From the NCBI GenBank assembly GCA_937899065.1, contig CALBPG010000252.1:1-34694 (forward strand): 34,694 bases of DNA, in the 5' to 3' direction. The number at the start of each line of letters is the position of its first letter. The stretch's first letter is position 1. The notes under the pieces are model-generated. The model ran no database searches. It saw only the letters and a program-made list of their open reading frames with translations, and was not told the origin of the DNA. Made by a program: the position numbers and the translations under genes. The DNA is from an uncultured Allomuricauda sp. GTDB lineage: Bacteria; Bacteroidota; Bacteroidia; Flavobacteriales; Flavobacteriaceae. This document shows, piece after piece, positions 34,257 through 34,694 of this stretch.

Positions 34257-34694
34257 ATGAAATTTCAAAAACTATGTTATGCAATCCTTGGGGGTGCCTT
34301 GCTGTTGGTAGCTTCCTGTTCTGACGGGGAAGACGGCCAGAACGGATTGCCCGGTGCTGATGGCTTGAGCTGTTGGGACGCCAACAACAATGGAAATGCA
34401 GACCCCGAAGAGGACCTTAACCAAGACGGTAATTTTAACGCCCTTGACTGTACCGGGGCGAATGGCGCCAATGGAGGCAACGGCGTCGACGGTACAGATG
34501 GTTTAAGCTGCTGGGACACCAACGGCAATGGCGCGGCCGACCCTGAAGAAGACATCAACCAAGATGGCAACTTTGATGCCCAAGACTGCCAAGGAACCAA
34601 TGGCACCAACGGTACAGATGGTATCAGTTGTTGGGACACCAACGGCAATGGCGTGGGTGATGAAGAGGAAGACCTTAACCAAGACGGTAATTTT
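34257..34694 (+). CDS. Lipoprotein with Cys/Asp/Asn/Gly-rich tandem repeats (3' partial)
   Basis: The gene starts at ATG 34257 and is open at the right edge; 146 residues are visible. A lipoprotein signal ends LLLVASC (Cys21), followed by SDGEDGQNG, which again fits surface export. From residue 36, the unit DGLSCWDxNxNGxADPEEDxNQDGNFxxxDC repeats at Trp40, Trp86 and Trp126. Units are joined by collagen-like GxxGxxG linkers of variable length, so the periods are 46 and 40 residues. The two cysteines in each complete unit are 26 residues apart (39/65 and 85/111), suggesting a disulfide per repeat. The DxNxNGxxDxxED part resembles a calcium-binding EF-hand or dockerin-like loop (inference). The base sequence is also repeated, so unit number may vary between strains. 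Confidence 0.85.
   Translation, partial: MKFQKLCYAILGGALLLVASCSDGEDGQNGLPGADGLSCWDANNNGNADPEEDLNQDGNFNALDCTGANGANGGNGVDGTDGLSCWDTNGNGAADPEEDINQDGNFDAQDCQGTNGTNGTDGISCWDTNGNGVGDEEEDLNQDGNF

Noticed and set aside
34277..34648. A 123-codon minus-strand frame rich in Pro, Ser and Leu
   Set aside because: It is the shadow of the repeat-coding lipoprotein on the plus strand; its apparent repeats simply mirror that gene, and it has no start context or family.
34371..34694. CRISPR-like direct repeats at the right edge
   Set aside because: The repeats are in frame, encode a regular protein pattern, have diverged at third codon positions and show no unrelated spacers.

Overview
The window looks like a chromosomal segment of a marine-type member of the Flavobacteriaceae (Bacteroidota). 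The support is: a type IX secretion C-terminal domain on a secreted subtilisin; several lipoproteins, two with acidic residues after the lipidated cysteine as in Bacteroidota surface lipoproteins; TAnnTTTG-like promoter boxes; starts with little visible Shine-Dalgarno sequence; a moderate G+C content; and families typical of the phylum. The genus cannot be fixed from the sequence alone. No rRNA, tRNA, CRISPR array, transposase or phage gene was seen.

Layout. 1-3292: the 3' end of a T9SS-secreted S8 peptidase, a 3'-5' exonuclease and a lipoprotein. 3289-11996: a tightly packed minus-strand run transcribed hemA, hemC, hemD, hemE, DUF6973-like gene, hemF, PhzF-like gene, hemB, CNNM/CBS membrane protein, ogt. 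12205-13083: a divergent AraC-type regulator with a 19-bp palindrome in front of it. 13093-14698: a ThuA-like gene and a DUF1460 gene, convergent, each interrupted by one in-frame stop codon. 14829-17303: hemH (ferrochelatase) and a MATE exporter. 17304-21166: an NTF2-like protein, a PQQ-type sugar dehydrogenase lipoprotein, a membrane-anchored AraC regulator and a lactonase lipoprotein. 21200-24499: a lipoprotein, a DUF2306-like membrane protein, a double zinc-ribbon membrane protein and an SPFH protein. 24620-29389: DUF2237, a secreted protein with a cadherin-like domain, and a large BNR/Asp-box propeller protein. 29467-33912: hemJ, an NtrY-like histidine kinase, an enoyl-CoA hydratase and a secreted protein of unknown function. 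33913-34256 is a repeat-bearing intergenic stretch. The window ends inside a lipoprotein gene made of Cys/Asp/Asn/Gly-rich repeats.

How it fits together. The window encodes HemA, HemB, HemC, HemD, HemE, oxygen-dependent HemF, HemJ and HemH, that is, every step from glutamyl-tRNA to protoheme except HemL, which must lie elsewhere. The AraC gene divergent from hemA, with an iron-regulator-like palindrome upstream, is the most likely local control point. Around 17.3-21.2 kb, a PQQ aldose dehydrogenase and a lactonase, both lipoproteins, flank a membrane AraC regulator and could form an extracytoplasmic sugar-to-aldonate module.

The points most worth following are the DUF6973-like gene coupled at both ends inside the heme operon, the two neighbouring nonsense-interrupted genes, the palindrome upstream of the AraC gene, and the cysteine-rich ferrochelatase.
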